Shown in pieces: positions 1-6,662 of a DNA stretch of 8,596 nt (positions are counted from its first letter, which is position 1; each line of letters begins with the position of its first letter). The position numbers and the translations under genes were made by a program. The notes below the pieces were generated by a model. It saw only the letters and a program-made list of their open reading frames with translations. It searched no databases and was not told where the DNA came from. Source of the DNA: Flavobacteriales bacterium (GTDB lineage: Bacteria > Bacteroidota > Bacteroidia > NORP154); contig DTSC01000167.1 of assembly GCA_012965625.1 (NCBI GenBank), forward strand, positions 3,781-12,376. Direction: 5' to 3'.

Positions 1-1328
1 TTGCTTATTGTATCATTGCTTAAGCCAGTAGAAGGGGTCCATGTATATGAGATACTACCCGTAGCATTCAGCTGAATACTGTCAGGTTCGCAATGGAAAA
101 TATCCGGACCTGCATAAACCCCCTGGAATACTTTTATATCAAAAACATAGGTTTGCTTTCCAACAATAGGGCAAAAATTATCCTGCACTGTAACTGTAAA
201 GACATTCGTTCCCAGGTCATTGTTCGAAGGAACCCATGAGAAAGAACCCATAACCGGATTAATGCCGGTGGTGTCAAAAGTAGCTCCAGGAATTGAAGTA
301 GATAAATTTGTTGTAAGCATTAAAGTGTCTGCAGTATCAAGATCAGAAGCTGTTAGATCAAAATATACCGGTATTCCGACACAAACTTCTATAGAGTTGC
401 TGTCTACCAACACACCACCCCCTGAGAAGTTGGTAATAAGTGGGCTGTTGATTTCAGGCTGCAGGTTTGAAGGGCAATCCAGCACCAGCACCTGGATATC
501 ACGCATTACACTTCCAATCAAAACAGAGTCTCTGTATTCTTCTACCAGAACCGTCACAATGCAAGTTTGTGTTGTGTCAGGGGTTAGATTCAGGTTCCCT
601 GTTAAAGAGTCAAAAACGACCCAACCCGAATCAGTAGTTATAGGATAAGTAGCAGAATAAGGAAAAACATAGGTCAAAGGAACTCCGGCAGAGCCCATTG
701 CATCAATTAAGGTGTAGACAATTGAATCACCATCACTGTCAAAAGCACTAAGGCTATAATTGATCAATTGATCTTTGCAGATATAAGGAACCGGCAAGGT
801 TGTAAAAGCTGGAGAGCTGTTACATTGGCCCGCACTATTGTTAAGCTTTGATTCAATATATAAGTTTTGATTGGCTGGAGTTACTAAGTTGGTAATGGTG
901 GGGTTTCTACAACAAAGGCTATAGCTAAAGACCCAATCCGGACAGTTGGAAGGCAGGGTAAAGGTTCCCTGATACTCATAATGCTCAGCACCAGGATTAG
1001 TGCCACCATTACAAGTGCTTAAGGCAGAGGCACATAGAGGGGAGATGTCTGTGGGAGGGCCTGTTTGTGTAAGTGGTACAGAGTTGGTTGAGCCGCAAGA
1101 CAGGGAGCTGACATTTATAGACAAACCTGTAGGTGCAGGCACACCATTGCAGTCGCGATAAAAGTTAAGCGTGAATTGATAAGTGTTGCCTCCCAGGCAT
1201 GTATAGGTAAGGTCCATGCCCATGGCATGTGATGCTTCTGCCTTATTTGAAAAGAGAGCCATGCAAAAAGCAAATGCAATAATGACTTTCGTAAATAGCT
1301 TGTATTTAGCAGCTGGAAATTTTTTCAT
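1..1328 (-). CDS. Large secreted cell-surface protein with cadherin/PKD-like repeats, 5' part only
   Basis: The reading frame is open without a stop from an ATG at 1326-1328 to the left edge: 442 codons seen, C-terminus missing. Residues 1-33 look like a signal peptide, with basic MKK, a hydrophobic stretch at about 15-26 (VIIAFAFCMALF) and probable cleavage after AEA. The mature N-terminus (SHAMGMDLTYTC, then NFYRDCNG at 55-62) follows a pattern I associate with large Bacteroidota surface proteins that often end in a CHU_C/type 9 secretion domain. Residues about 190-285 (AFDSDGDSIVYTL at 195-207) and 320-383 (ASDLDTADTL, then SFSWVPSNNDLGTNVFTVTV) read as cadherin/Ig-like repeats. Residues 404-442 (AGPD, then TWTPSTGLS) begin a PKD-like repeat. 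About 15 cysteines lie in the visible mature part. The likely role is a surface adhesin or gliding-associated protein. The export route and ligand are inferred, because the sorting domain is outside the window. Confidence 0.85.
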   Translation of the reverse strand, partial: MKKFPAAKYKLFTKVIIAFAFCMALFSNKAEASHAMGMDLTYTCLGGNTYQFTLNFYRDCNGVPAPTGLSINVSSLSCGSTNSVPLTQTGPPTDISPLCASALSTCNGGTNPGAEHYEYQGTFTLPSNCPDWVFSYSLCCRNPTITNLVTPANQNLYIESKLNNSAGQCNSSPAFTTLPVPYICKDQLINYSLSAFDSDGDSIVYTLIDAMGSAGVPLTYVFPYSATYPITTDSGWVVFDSLTGNLNLTPDTTQTCIVTVLVEEYRDSVLIGSVMRDIQVLVLDCPSNLQPEINSPLITNFSGGGVLVDSNSIEVCVGIPVYFDLTASDLDTADTLMLTTNLSTSIPGATFDTTGINPVMGSFSWVPSNNDLGTNVFTVTVQDNFCPIVGKQTYVFDIKVFQGVYAGPDIFHCEPDSIQLNATGSISYTWTPSTGLSNDTIS

Positions 1329-1377
1329 TGTGGTGGTTTAATAAATAAAATTCAGATTGTATTTTTGTTGGAACAAG

Positions 1378-1393
1378 TATGTAAATTTACATA
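1378..1393. repeat. Perfect 16-bp palindrome, possible operator
   Basis: TATGTAAATTTACATA is identical to its own reverse complement over all 16 bases. It lies in the 84-base space between two divergent genes and covers the putative -7 box of the leftward gene. A dimeric regulator bound here could control either gene. Part of the symmetry comes from the AT-rich promoter box itself, so the operator role is inference. Confidence 0.4.
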
Positions 1394-1412
1394 TAATATA
1401 GCTTTCTACAAA
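1382..1412 (-). promoter_or_regulatory. Putative Bacteroidota-type promoter for the surface-protein gene
   Basis: Read on the minus strand, TTTG (1409-1412) is followed after 19 bases by TAAATTTA (1382-1389). This matches the Bacteroidota pattern TTTG-N19/20-TAnnTTTG at all but the last base. Transcription would begin near 1376, giving a leader of about 48 bases. The upstream box touches the start codon of the divergent gene at 1413, so the two genes share a very small control region. Confidence 0.5.
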
Positions 1413-1865
1413 ATGCAGAGATCAATAATAATTAGGTTAGTATTACCATTCTTAACAACACTGATTTTCAATGAAATATCATATAGTCAGGCCACAAATT
1501 CTGCTGAGCTTGATTCTATTAGAACCTATCTGAAGCAGCAGCAAAACTGTTGGAATGAAGGTAGTCTTGAATGCTTTATGGCCTATTATTGGAAATCAGA
1601 TTCTTTAAGGTTTGTTGGAAAGGAAGGAATTACTTATGGTTGGCAAGCTACCTTTCTCCGTTATAAAAAAAGGTATCCTGACAAATTGTCTATGGGCCAG
1701 CTTGATTTTGAAATTTTATATAGTGAGGCTTATAGTTCCCAAACTATAATTATTGTAGGCAGCTGGCATCTTACACGAGAAAATGACAATTTAGGTGGTC
1801 ACTTTTCTTTAATTTGGAAAAAAATAAAAGGGAGATGGGTGATTGTAATTGATCACACAAGCTAA
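1413..1865 (+). CDS. Secreted NTF2-like / SnoaL (DUF4440-type) protein
   Basis: This is a 150-residue protein. I chose the ATG at 1413 over an in-frame TTG at 1365, because the ATG places a clean signal peptide at the N-terminus (MQRSIIIRLVLPFLTTLIF, cleavage probably after SYSQA at about residue 27), whereas the longer form adds 16 unlikely residues. The mature part has an alpha helix (ELDSIRTYLKQQQNCWNEG) and then the pattern FMAYYWKSDSLRFVGKEG, ITYGWQATFLRYKKRYPD and a C-terminal strand ending RWVIVIDHTS. These are typical of the ketosteroid-isomerase-like NTF2 fold, in which a cone-shaped pocket binds a small ligand. No lipobox cysteine is present, so it is predicted periplasmic or exported. 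The substrate is unknown. Its stop codon directly abuts that of the convergent peptidase gene. Confidence 0.8.
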   Translation: MQRSIIIRLVLPFLTTLIFNEISYSQATNSAELDSIRTYLKQQQNCWNEGSLECFMAYYWKSDSLRFVGKEGITYGWQATFLRYKKRYPDKLSMGQLDFEILYSEAYSSQTIIIVGSWHLTRENDNLGGHFSLIWKKIKGRWVIVIDHTS

Positions 1866-2954
1866 TTATGTGAGATAGTTAAAATTATGATTTGCTTTAA
1901 TCGTCTTCAATGATTCATAAATCAATCGAATAACGTTTTCAACATCCTTCCTGTGTACACATTCTACTGTGGTGTGCATATACCTTAATGGTAAGGAGAT
2001 GAGCGCTGAAGCAACTCCTCCTGTTGAATAAGCGAATGCGTCTGTGTCAGTACCTGTAGCCCTGGAAGCAGCTGCTCTTTGGAAAGGAATCTTGTTTTTT
2101 TCAGCAGCTTTAATGATCAATTTTAAGAGGTTGTTCTGAACCGCTGGACCATAGGTTACTACAGGTCCATCACCACAAGCTGCAGAGCCCTGTAATTTTT
2201 GATTGATCATAGGTGTATTTGTGTCATGGGTTACATCCGTAATAATGGCTACATCAGGCTTTATTCTATCAACAACCATTTCTGCACCTCTTAATCCCAC
2301 TTCTTCCTGGACAGAATTTGTAATATATAGGCCAAAGGGGAGTTTGGTCTTGTTTTCCTTGATTAATCTTGCAACCTCGGCAATCATAAAACCGCCAGCT
2401 CTATTGTCCATTGCCCTTCCTACAAAGAGATTCTTGTTTAAGGTCATGAATTCATCTTCATAAGTAATAACACATCCAACATGTACCCCAAGCGCTTCAA
2501 CCTCTTTTTTTGTTTTGCAGCCACAATCAAGAAAGATGTTTTTTAAAGTTGGGCTTTCTTCCTTGCTGAAATTTCTTGTGTGAATTGCTGGCCAGCCAAA
2601 TACTGCTTTAACTATTCCTTTATCTGTATGAATATTTACTCTTTTAGATGGTGCAATTTGATGATCTGACCCACCATTTCGGATGACATATATAAATCCA
2701 TCAGTAGTAATATGATTGACATACCATGAAATTTCATCAGCATGGGCCTCAATAACGACTTTGTATTTTGAATTTGGGTTGATAATACCCACTGCTGTAC
2801 CATACGTATCAACGAAATAATCATCAATATAAGGTTTCAGGTAATTTAGCCATAGCTTTTGACCCTCCGCTTCATAACCTGTAGGAGATGGATTGTTAAT
2901 ATATTCTTCAAAAAATGCAATTGAGTTTTTTGTTAAAATCTTCTTAATAGCCAT
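1866..2954 (-). CDS. M42-family metallo-aminopeptidase (glutamyl aminopeptidase / FrvX-like)
   Basis: The 362-residue product has the usual length of the M42 family, co-catalytic metal aminopeptidases that form large cytoplasmic shells and trim short peptides. The metal and catalytic set is complete: His71 and Asp73 in EAHADE, Asp183 in RAMDNRAGG (bridging), Glu217 (general base) and Glu218 in QEEVGLRG, Asp240 in ITDVTHD, and His327 in RYMHTTVE. The segment 297-308 (ASRATGTDTDAF) is also typical. There is no signal peptide. It starts 18 bases after the CBS-domain gene stops, so the two are probably co-transcribed from the promoter at 3733-3764. M42 enzymes differ in side-chain preference, and some homologues have been annotated as endoglucanases. 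The exact specificity cannot be read here. Confidence 0.93.
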   Translation of the reverse strand: MAIKKILTKNSIAFFEEYINNPSPTGYEAEGQKLWLNYLKPYIDDYFVDTYGTAVGIINPNSKYKVVIEAHADEISWYVNHITTDGFIYVIRNGGSDHQIAPSKRVNIHTDKGIVKAVFGWPAIHTRNFSKEESPTLKNIFLDCGCKTKKEVEALGVHVGCVITYEDEFMTLNKNLFVGRAMDNRAGGFMIAEVARLIKENKTKLPFGLYITNSVQEEVGLRGAEMVVDRIKPDVAIITDVTHDTNTPMINQKLQGSAACGDGPVVTYGPAVQNNLLKLIIKAAEKNKIPFQRAAASRATGTDTDAFAYSTGGVASALISLPLRYMHTTVECVHRKDVENVIRLIYESLKTIKANHNFNYLT

Positions 2955-2972
2955 TGCTGTTATTTATATTAT

Positions 2973-3677
2973 TTAAAGAATATTGACTTCTTTAATTCTG
3001 TTAATGGGAATGGTAATGCCACCTTTCAACGAAATGTTCTTTTCCGTTGTTGCCCAAATAGTTGTATTTACAAGTTTGTCGCCGTCTGAATCTTGAAAAA
3101 TAATTTTAACCTTATAATGCTCAATATTTCCTAAGCGTGTAGCATTTTCTAATTTAATTTGCCTTCTTGACTTATCATCATAAGAGGAAAGGACTTCATC
3201 TTTTGGGAATTTACAATTCCTGACGTCTTCCTTCTTTATTTCTGCAATATCAGCCTCAGTCCCCGGAATAAAGTCTGATTTAATGTTTTCATGTACAGCT
3301 CTTAATATGTCTCTTCTGCTAATTTGACCAACGAGGATGCCATCTTTATCTAGTACAGGAAATCGTCGGTATACATTTTTTATAAAAATTCCAGCAGCAA
3401 AGTAAATATCCATATGTGCCAAAATTGTGTCAACCTCTACTGTCATAAAATCAGCAACATTTATTTTTGGGATGTCATTATCTAATCCCTTAGTTAATAG
3501 TTTTAGGCAATCTTTTTCTGAGATTAGACCCAAAAGGCAATTGTCTTCATCAACTACTGGCGCTCCTGAAATTTCATTGTCAATAAGAAACTTAATAGCA
3601 TCATAAATATTTGTTGATGGTTTAAGGGTTAGCAGTTTGCTTGCCATGTAATCCTGAACAAGAGGTGATTTTTTCAT
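2973..3677 (-). CDS. CBS-domain pair protein with an extra C-terminal module
   Basis: This is a 234-residue cytoplasmic protein. Two CBS motifs form one Bateman module: CBS1 at about 5-63 (SGAPVVDEDNCLLGLISEKD) and CBS2 at about 72-130 (YRRFPVLDKDGILVGQISRRD). Such modules usually bind adenine nucleotides and regulate a partner. After a charged linker at about 132-170 comes a module at about 172-234 with alternating hydrophobic residues (HYKVKIIFQDSDGDK, then NTTIWATTEKNISLKGG and IPINRIKEVNIL). It looks like a small beta-rich domain of a kind I believe also occurs alone in Bacteroidota, but I cannot name it. There are no membrane or enzymatic domains, so it is probably a sensor or adaptor. 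It is the first gene of an operon with the M42 peptidase, although a functional link is not established. Confidence 0.88.
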   Translation of the reverse strand: MKKSPLVQDYMASKLLTLKPSTNIYDAIKFLIDNEISGAPVVDEDNCLLGLISEKDCLKLLTKGLDNDIPKINVADFMTVEVDTILAHMDIYFAAGIFIKNVYRRFPVLDKDGILVGQISRRDILRAVHENIKSDFIPGTEADIAEIKKEDVRNCKFPKDEVLSSYDDKSRRQIKLENATRLGNIEHYKVKIIFQDSDGDKLVNTTIWATTEKNISLKGGITIPINRIKEVNIL

Positions 3678-3692
3678 ATTTGAATTGTTAAA

Positions 3693-3708
3693 GTGAAATA
3701 AATTTCAC
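3693..3708. repeat. 7-2-7 inverted repeat in the leader of the CBS gene
   Basis: GTGAAAT and ATTTCAC form perfect 7-base arms around a 2-base centre. The site is 15 bases upstream of the CBS-gene start codon and about 20-35 bases downstream of its predicted transcription start. It could be a protein-binding operator, or in RNA a 6-bp hairpin with a 4-base loop beside the translation start. Confidence 0.4.
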
Positions 3709-3732
3709 CTATATAAGAAATCTATGTTTTTA

Positions 3733-3764
3733 CAAATTTAATAAATGCAAAACGACCTATCAAA
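3733..3764 (-). promoter_or_regulatory. Near-consensus Bacteroidota promoter for the CBS-M42 operon
   Basis: On the minus strand TTTG (3761-3764) is followed after exactly 20 bases by TAAATTTG (3733-3740), a full match to TAnnTTTG. The start of transcription would fall near 3727, giving a leader of about 50 bases that contains the 3693-3708 dyad. This is the best promoter match I found in the window. I did not find an equally good one for the divergent operon starting at 3856. Confidence 0.6.
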
Positions 3765-3855
3765 GAATAATGTTTTTAAATTCGCCTAATTATCAGCAAC
3801 ATGCTTGAGAGAACATAATGCTTCATATATATATTAAAGGTAATACAGTTTTTTA

Positions 3856-4593
3856 GTGGGAAAGTTTGGTAAATGGATTGGAGGTGGGCTAGGTTGGGCT
3901 TTTGCAGGTCCGATAGGTGCCATGTTGGGATTTGCGATAGGATCGATGTTCGATAATGCGGAGCGGGTGGATTTTAATTATCGTGGGGACATGCCTAGAT
4001 CATCACGAACCAAGACGGGGGACTTTGGACTAAGCTTGTTAATATTGGCAGCGGCAGTCATGAAAGCGGATGGCAAAGTGCTTAAATCAGAGCTAGATTA
4101 TGTGAAGCGGTTCTTTGAGCAGCAATTTGGCAAAAGAGATACTGCGCAGCATATGCTTTTATTCAGGGAAATATTAAAACAAGAGGTTGATGTTTCAGAG
4201 GTTTGCCTGCAGATAAGGTCAAATATGGGAATACACGCTCGATTGCAATTACTTCACTTTCTCTTTGGGATTTCAAAAGCGGATGGGCATGTTGACAAGA
4301 GTGAAGTTGATCTAATTGAGAAAATTGCTAATTATTTAGGAATAGGTAGAGATGATTTTCTGTCTATAAGGGCGATGTTCTTTAAAGATACTAATGCTGC
4401 CTATCAGGTATTGGAAATTGATCCAAATGTTACTGATACAGAGGTAAAGAAAGCTTATCGAAAAATGGCTATTAAATACCATCCTGATAAACTTAATCAC
4501 CTAGGATCAGAATTTCAAAAAGCTGCCAAGGAGAAATTTCAAAAGGTTGCCGAAGCATATGAAACCATTAAAAAGGAAAGAAAGATAAAATAA
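3856..4593 (+). CDS. Membrane-anchored TerB/J-domain co-chaperone (DjlA-like)
   Basis: The product is 245 residues starting at GTG. An in-frame stop at 3841-3843 excludes longer forms, and the next ATG would remove the N-terminal segment. Residues 7-31 are a glycine-rich hydrophobic segment (WIGGGLGWAFAGPIGAMLGF), probably a membrane anchor or glycine-zipper helix. Residues about 55-175 are a TerB-like helical domain with two matching acidic motifs, KADGKVLKSE (70-79) and KADGHVDKSE (141-150). Residues about 181-243 are a J-domain with the essential HPD at 209-211 (KYHPDK) and the helix IV-like end (FQKVAEAYETIKKE). This is the DjlA architecture: the J-domain stimulates the Hsp70 DnaK near the inner membrane. 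It is the first gene of an operon, with the antiporter gene starting 11 bases after its stop. Confidence 0.9.
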   Translation: MGKFGKWIGGGLGWAFAGPIGAMLGFAIGSMFDNAERVDFNYRGDMPRSSRTKTGDFGLSLLILAAAVMKADGKVLKSELDYVKRFFEQQFGKRDTAQHMLLFREILKQEVDVSEVCLQIRSNMGIHARLQLLHFLFGISKADGHVDKSEVDLIEKIANYLGIGRDDFLSIRAMFFKDTNAAYQVLEIDPNVTDTEVKKAYRKMAIKYHPDKLNHLGSEFQKAAKEKFQKVAEAYETIKKERKIK

Positions 4594-4604
4594 GCACTCA
4601 ATAA

Positions 4605-6644
4605 ATGGAAGGGCCAAAGTTGTTTTTGAAGATGATTGCTACATGTTTTACTTTGATAGCACTTCCTCTAATAGTGGATGCCAAGGTAGTTATTGACAGT
4701 GTGACAACTGAAACAAAATTTATTAAGCAAGAAGATATAACAATAGAGCTCCCTGAATTCGTCATTCAGGATATATCCAGTGAAATAAAGATTTTTTTTA
4801 GGGATAAAGAGCATCCCCTTTTGGTTGATAATAATTATGAAGTGACTTTCTTGATTAACAACAAACCTGAAACCATTATGTTTAAAGAGGGTGTTGGAAT
4901 TTTAACGCATAAATTTAGTGCAACGACACAAATAGAAATCAAATATGGTGATTATTTATTCCAATCTGCGCTTGCACCCATTCCCTTATGGCTCTCTATA
5001 TTACCGCCTTTAGCTGCTATTATTTTAGCACTTGTTTTTAAGGAAGTAATTACCTCCCTATTTCTAGGCATATTTCTTGGTGGCGCAATACTAGGGGTAT
5101 ATACAGAAGGGTTAAAAGGAATTTTTACTGGATTATTTTCGGTTATCGATACTTATGTAATCAAGTCTTTGAATGATTGGGGCCATCTTTCTGTAATTAT
5201 TTTTTCAATGTTAATTGGTGCTGTTGTGGCAGTAATCTCTAAAAATGGTGGCATGCAAGGCGTTGTTGATCATATCTCGAAAATTGCTAAAGATGCTAGA
5301 TCCGGACAGTTCTCTACATGGGTTCTTGGGGTAGTAATTTTCTTTGATGATTATGCCAATACATTGGTTGTTGGAAATACCATGCGTCCAATAACTGATA
5401 AGCTTAGAATATCAAGAGAGAAGCTAAGTTATATTGTAGATTCTACTGCAGCGCCAATAGCAGCTATCGCTTTTGTTACAACCTGGATAGGATTTGAACT
5501 TGGGTATATAGAGTCAAGTATTCAAGCAATTGGAATAGATGAAAATGCCTATTCTGTTTTCATTAAATCTCTTTCCTATTCTTTCTATCCCGTATTTACA
5601 TTGGTGTTTATCCTCATGCTAATCTACCAAGGTAAAGATTATGGACCCATGCTAAAAGCTGAAGTAAGAGCAAGAACTACTGGCCAAGTGTCTAAAAATA
5701 CTAGAGCTGATATAGGGAATGGGAATTCTGATGAAACAAGTGAAGCTAATTTTAATGTTGCTGAGCAAAATGAAGAGATTTCAAATCTTCAGCCAGCTCC
5801 TGGTGTTGTTGCTAGGTGGTATAATGCAGTTATCCCTATTGCCGTAATAATTGTAGGTACTATGGTTGGGTTATATTATACTGGGCTTCAAGAGGTAAAA
5901 TGGCCTGAAGAAGCGGTGGGTTTTCAAAGAAGACTTTCAATGATTATTGGTGCTTCTGATTCATATTTTGCGCTTTTGTGGGCCTCAACTTCTGGTTTAT
6001 TAGCAGCAATATTTCTGACCTTATCTCAGAGAATAATGACATTGCCTGCTACCATTAAGGCTGTAATGAATGGTTTCAAAACCATGCTACAAGCTATTAT
6101 GATCCTAATCCTTGCTTGGTCATTAGCAATTGTAACTAAAGATATGCATACTGCTGACTTTATTACAAATACAATGCTGTCTGGTGGCTTAAGTCCAATA
6201 TTATTGCCGGCCTTAACCTTTGTTCTTGCTGCCATGATATCATTCTCAACAGGATCCTCTTGGGGGGCAATGGCGATTCTATATCCATTGATGTTACCAG
6301 CCTGTTGGCAGGTATGTCAAACTTCAGGATTAGAACAAGAGGGTACAATGATGATATTTTATAACGTGGTTTCATGCGTTTTGGCTGGTTCAGTTTTAGG
6401 AGATCATTGCTCACCTATATCTGACACCACTATTTTGAGCTCCTTAGCCACTAGCTGTGATCATGTTGATCATGTTAGGACACAATTGCCATATGCCTTA
6501 ACTGTTGGGATCGTTTCATTGTTGTTTGGCACTATTCCTGGAGCAATTGGAGTAAGCCCTTGGATTACTTTCCCTGCTGGTTTGCTTATCTTATATTTTA
6601 TTGTTTATTTTATCGGTGAAAAGGTTAAGGAACCAATTGTATAA
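4605..6644 (+). CDS. NhaC-family Na+/H+ antiporter with secreted N-terminal domain
   Basis: The 679-residue product is longer than most NhaC proteins (about 450-550). Residues 1-26 look like a signal peptide. Residues about 27-122 form an extra hydrophilic, strand-rich domain predicted outside the membrane. Transport helices begin near 127 and number about 12 or more. Family motifs are FFDDYANTLVVGNTMRPITD (246-265), STAAPIAAIAF (280-290), STGSSWG (548-554) and GDHCSPISDTT (599-609). A charged, low-complexity loop at about 343-403 splits the transporter into two halves. The family exchanges cytoplasmic Na+ for external H+, or related organic acid/ion pairs, for pH and salt homeostasis. A second possible start is Met10. 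It lies between the DjlA-like and MscS genes (gaps of 11 and 18 bases), so one transcript is likely. The exact ions are inferred from family membership. Confidence 0.9.
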   Translation: MEGPKLFLKMIATCFTLIALPLIVDAKVVIDSVTTETKFIKQEDITIELPEFVIQDISSEIKIFFRDKEHPLLVDNNYEVTFLINNKPETIMFKEGVGILTHKFSATTQIEIKYGDYLFQSALAPIPLWLSILPPLAAIILALVFKEVITSLFLGIFLGGAILGVYTEGLKGIFTGLFSVIDTYVIKSLNDWGHLSVIIFSMLIGAVVAVISKNGGMQGVVDHISKIAKDARSGQFSTWVLGVVIFFDDYANTLVVGNTMRPITDKLRISREKLSYIVDSTAAPIAAIAFVTTWIGFELGYIESSIQAIGIDENAYSVFIKSLSYSFYPVFTLVFILMLIYQGKDYGPMLKAEVRARTTGQVSKNTRADIGNGNSDETSEANFNVAEQNEEISNLQPAPGVVARWYNAVIPIAVIIVGTMVGLYYTGLQEVKWPEEAVGFQRRLSMIIGASDSYFALLWASTSGLLAAIFLTLSQRIMTLPATIKAVMNGFKTMLQAIMILILAWSLAIVTKDMHTADFITNTMLSGGLSPILLPALTFVLAAMISFSTGSSWGAMAILYPLMLPACWQVCQTSGLEQEGTMMIFYNVVSCVLAGSVLGDHCSPISDTTILSSLATSCDHVDHVRTQLPYALTVGIVSLLFGTIPGAIGVSPWITFPAGLLILYFIVYFIGEKVKEPIV

Positions 6645-6662
6645 AATTATGCTGTTTTTCCC

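Noticed and set aside
220..648. A 142-codon open frame on the plus strand
   Set aside because: It lies fully antisense to the well-supported surface-protein gene, which has a signal peptide and repeat domains. The plus frame shows no recognisable domain.
1365..1412. An N-terminal extension of the NTF2-like protein from a TTG at 1365
   Set aside because: The ATG at 1413 begins a good signal peptide. The upstream 16 residues would bury it and would overlap the divergent promoter.
1821..1856. Possible minus-strand terminator: a 5-bp stem at 1839-1856 followed by an A/T-rich tract at 1821-1828
   Set aside because: The stem is short with an 8-base loop, and about 10 bases separate it from the T-rich tract. 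It is too weak to call.
2203..2463. Plus-strand open frame inside the M42 gene
   Set aside because: It is antisense to a gene with a complete set of metal-binding residues and has no domain of its own.
3765..3855. A promoter for the plus-strand operon
   Set aside because: TAAATTCG at 3777-3784 resembles a -7 box, but no TTTG lies 19-20 bases upstream. I could not support a call, although a promoter must lie near here.
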